Shown in pieces: positions 6,532 to 6,730 of a stretch of DNA of 6,730 bases; positions within the stretch are counted from its first letter, which is position 1, and each line of letters opens with the position of its first letter. Source of the DNA: Oscillospiraceae bacterium (lineage in GTDB: Bacteria; Bacillota; Clostridia; Oscillospirales; Ruminococcaceae); assembly GCA_009782665.1 (NCBI GenBank), contig WRIP01000070.1:1-6730 (forward strand), in the 5' to 3' direction. The notes below the pieces were generated by a model that was not told where the DNA came from, did not search any database, and saw only the letters and a list, made by a program, of their open reading frames with translations. The position numbers and the translations under genes are program-made.

Positions 6532-6640
6532 CTCAGATATATACAGTACTCACCACAGTAATATGACATATGACTGCAGAGAATACAGTAAACTCGGCGA
6601 GATTATGCATACAAATATAACGATACATAGGAGAAAAAAC

Positions 6641-6730
6641 ATGTCCAAAAAAATGATTTTACCGATTGCTTTATTAGTAATGCTGCTGGTTGCGGTTGTA
6701 TTTACTCCCTCAGTACAGGCAGACAATACT
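6641..6730 (+). CDS. Exported protein, N-terminal signal peptide only (runs off right edge)
   Basis: Only 30 codons are visible. AGGAGA (6629-6634) lies 6 bases before the ATG. The start is MSKK, followed by a hydrophobic run and SVQA, a standard signal peptidase I site with cleavage expected before DNT. The 109-base gap after the signal peptidase gene has no terminator-like hairpin with a T-run, so co-transcription is likely. By analogy with pilus loci it could be a major pilin or another wall-anchored protein, but no mature sequence is available to test this. Confidence 0.75.
   Translation, partial: MSKKMILPIALLVMLLVAVVFTPSVQADNT

Overview
The window looks like part of an anaerobic Firmicutes (clostridial-type) genome. 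Three things point that way: an [FeFe]-hydrogenase of the sensory type, strong GGAGG-type ribosome binding sites before nearly every gene, and a cell-wall-anchored surface protein with a sorting signal. Base composition is moderate to low GC. The species cannot be named from this sequence.

Layout. (1) Positions 1-1651, minus strand: the first 550 codons of a multidomain sensory [FeFe]-hydrogenase (HydS-like). It has two N-terminal [4Fe-4S] clusters, an H-cluster domain, a further Cys cluster and a PAS domain; the output domain lies beyond the left edge. A near-perfect palindrome sits just upstream. (2) Positions 1652-2189: an apparently gene-poor 538-base gap. On the minus strand it holds a remnant or frameshifted copy of a tiny membrane toxin of the TxpA/BsrG/holin-like type, with a good RBS, a leader hairpin and a terminator-like hairpin. 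It also holds a 61-base inverted repeat next to the regulator gene. (3) Positions 2190-3671, minus strand: a 493-residue protein with an N-terminal helix-turn-helix, family not recognised. (4) Positions 3672-4019: a 348-base divergent promoter region with four copies of TGTGAC, two inside a longer direct repeat, plus a candidate promoter for each direction. (5) Positions 4020-6730, plus strand: an operon-like series. It encodes a 635-residue wall-anchored protein ending in IPETG-hydrophobic-RRRR, a signal peptidase I homologue one base later whose catalytic Lys position appears to be Arg, and the start of a third exported protein cut by the window edge.

Working model (inference): the plus-strand genes form a surface-structure or pilus-like locus in which the signal peptidase homologue helps process or assemble the exported proteins. 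The divergent HTH protein probably controls this locus and itself through the TGTGAC sites. The hydrogenase sensor and the small toxin remnant look like separate units. No sortase, transposase, tRNA, rRNA or CRISPR array was seen.
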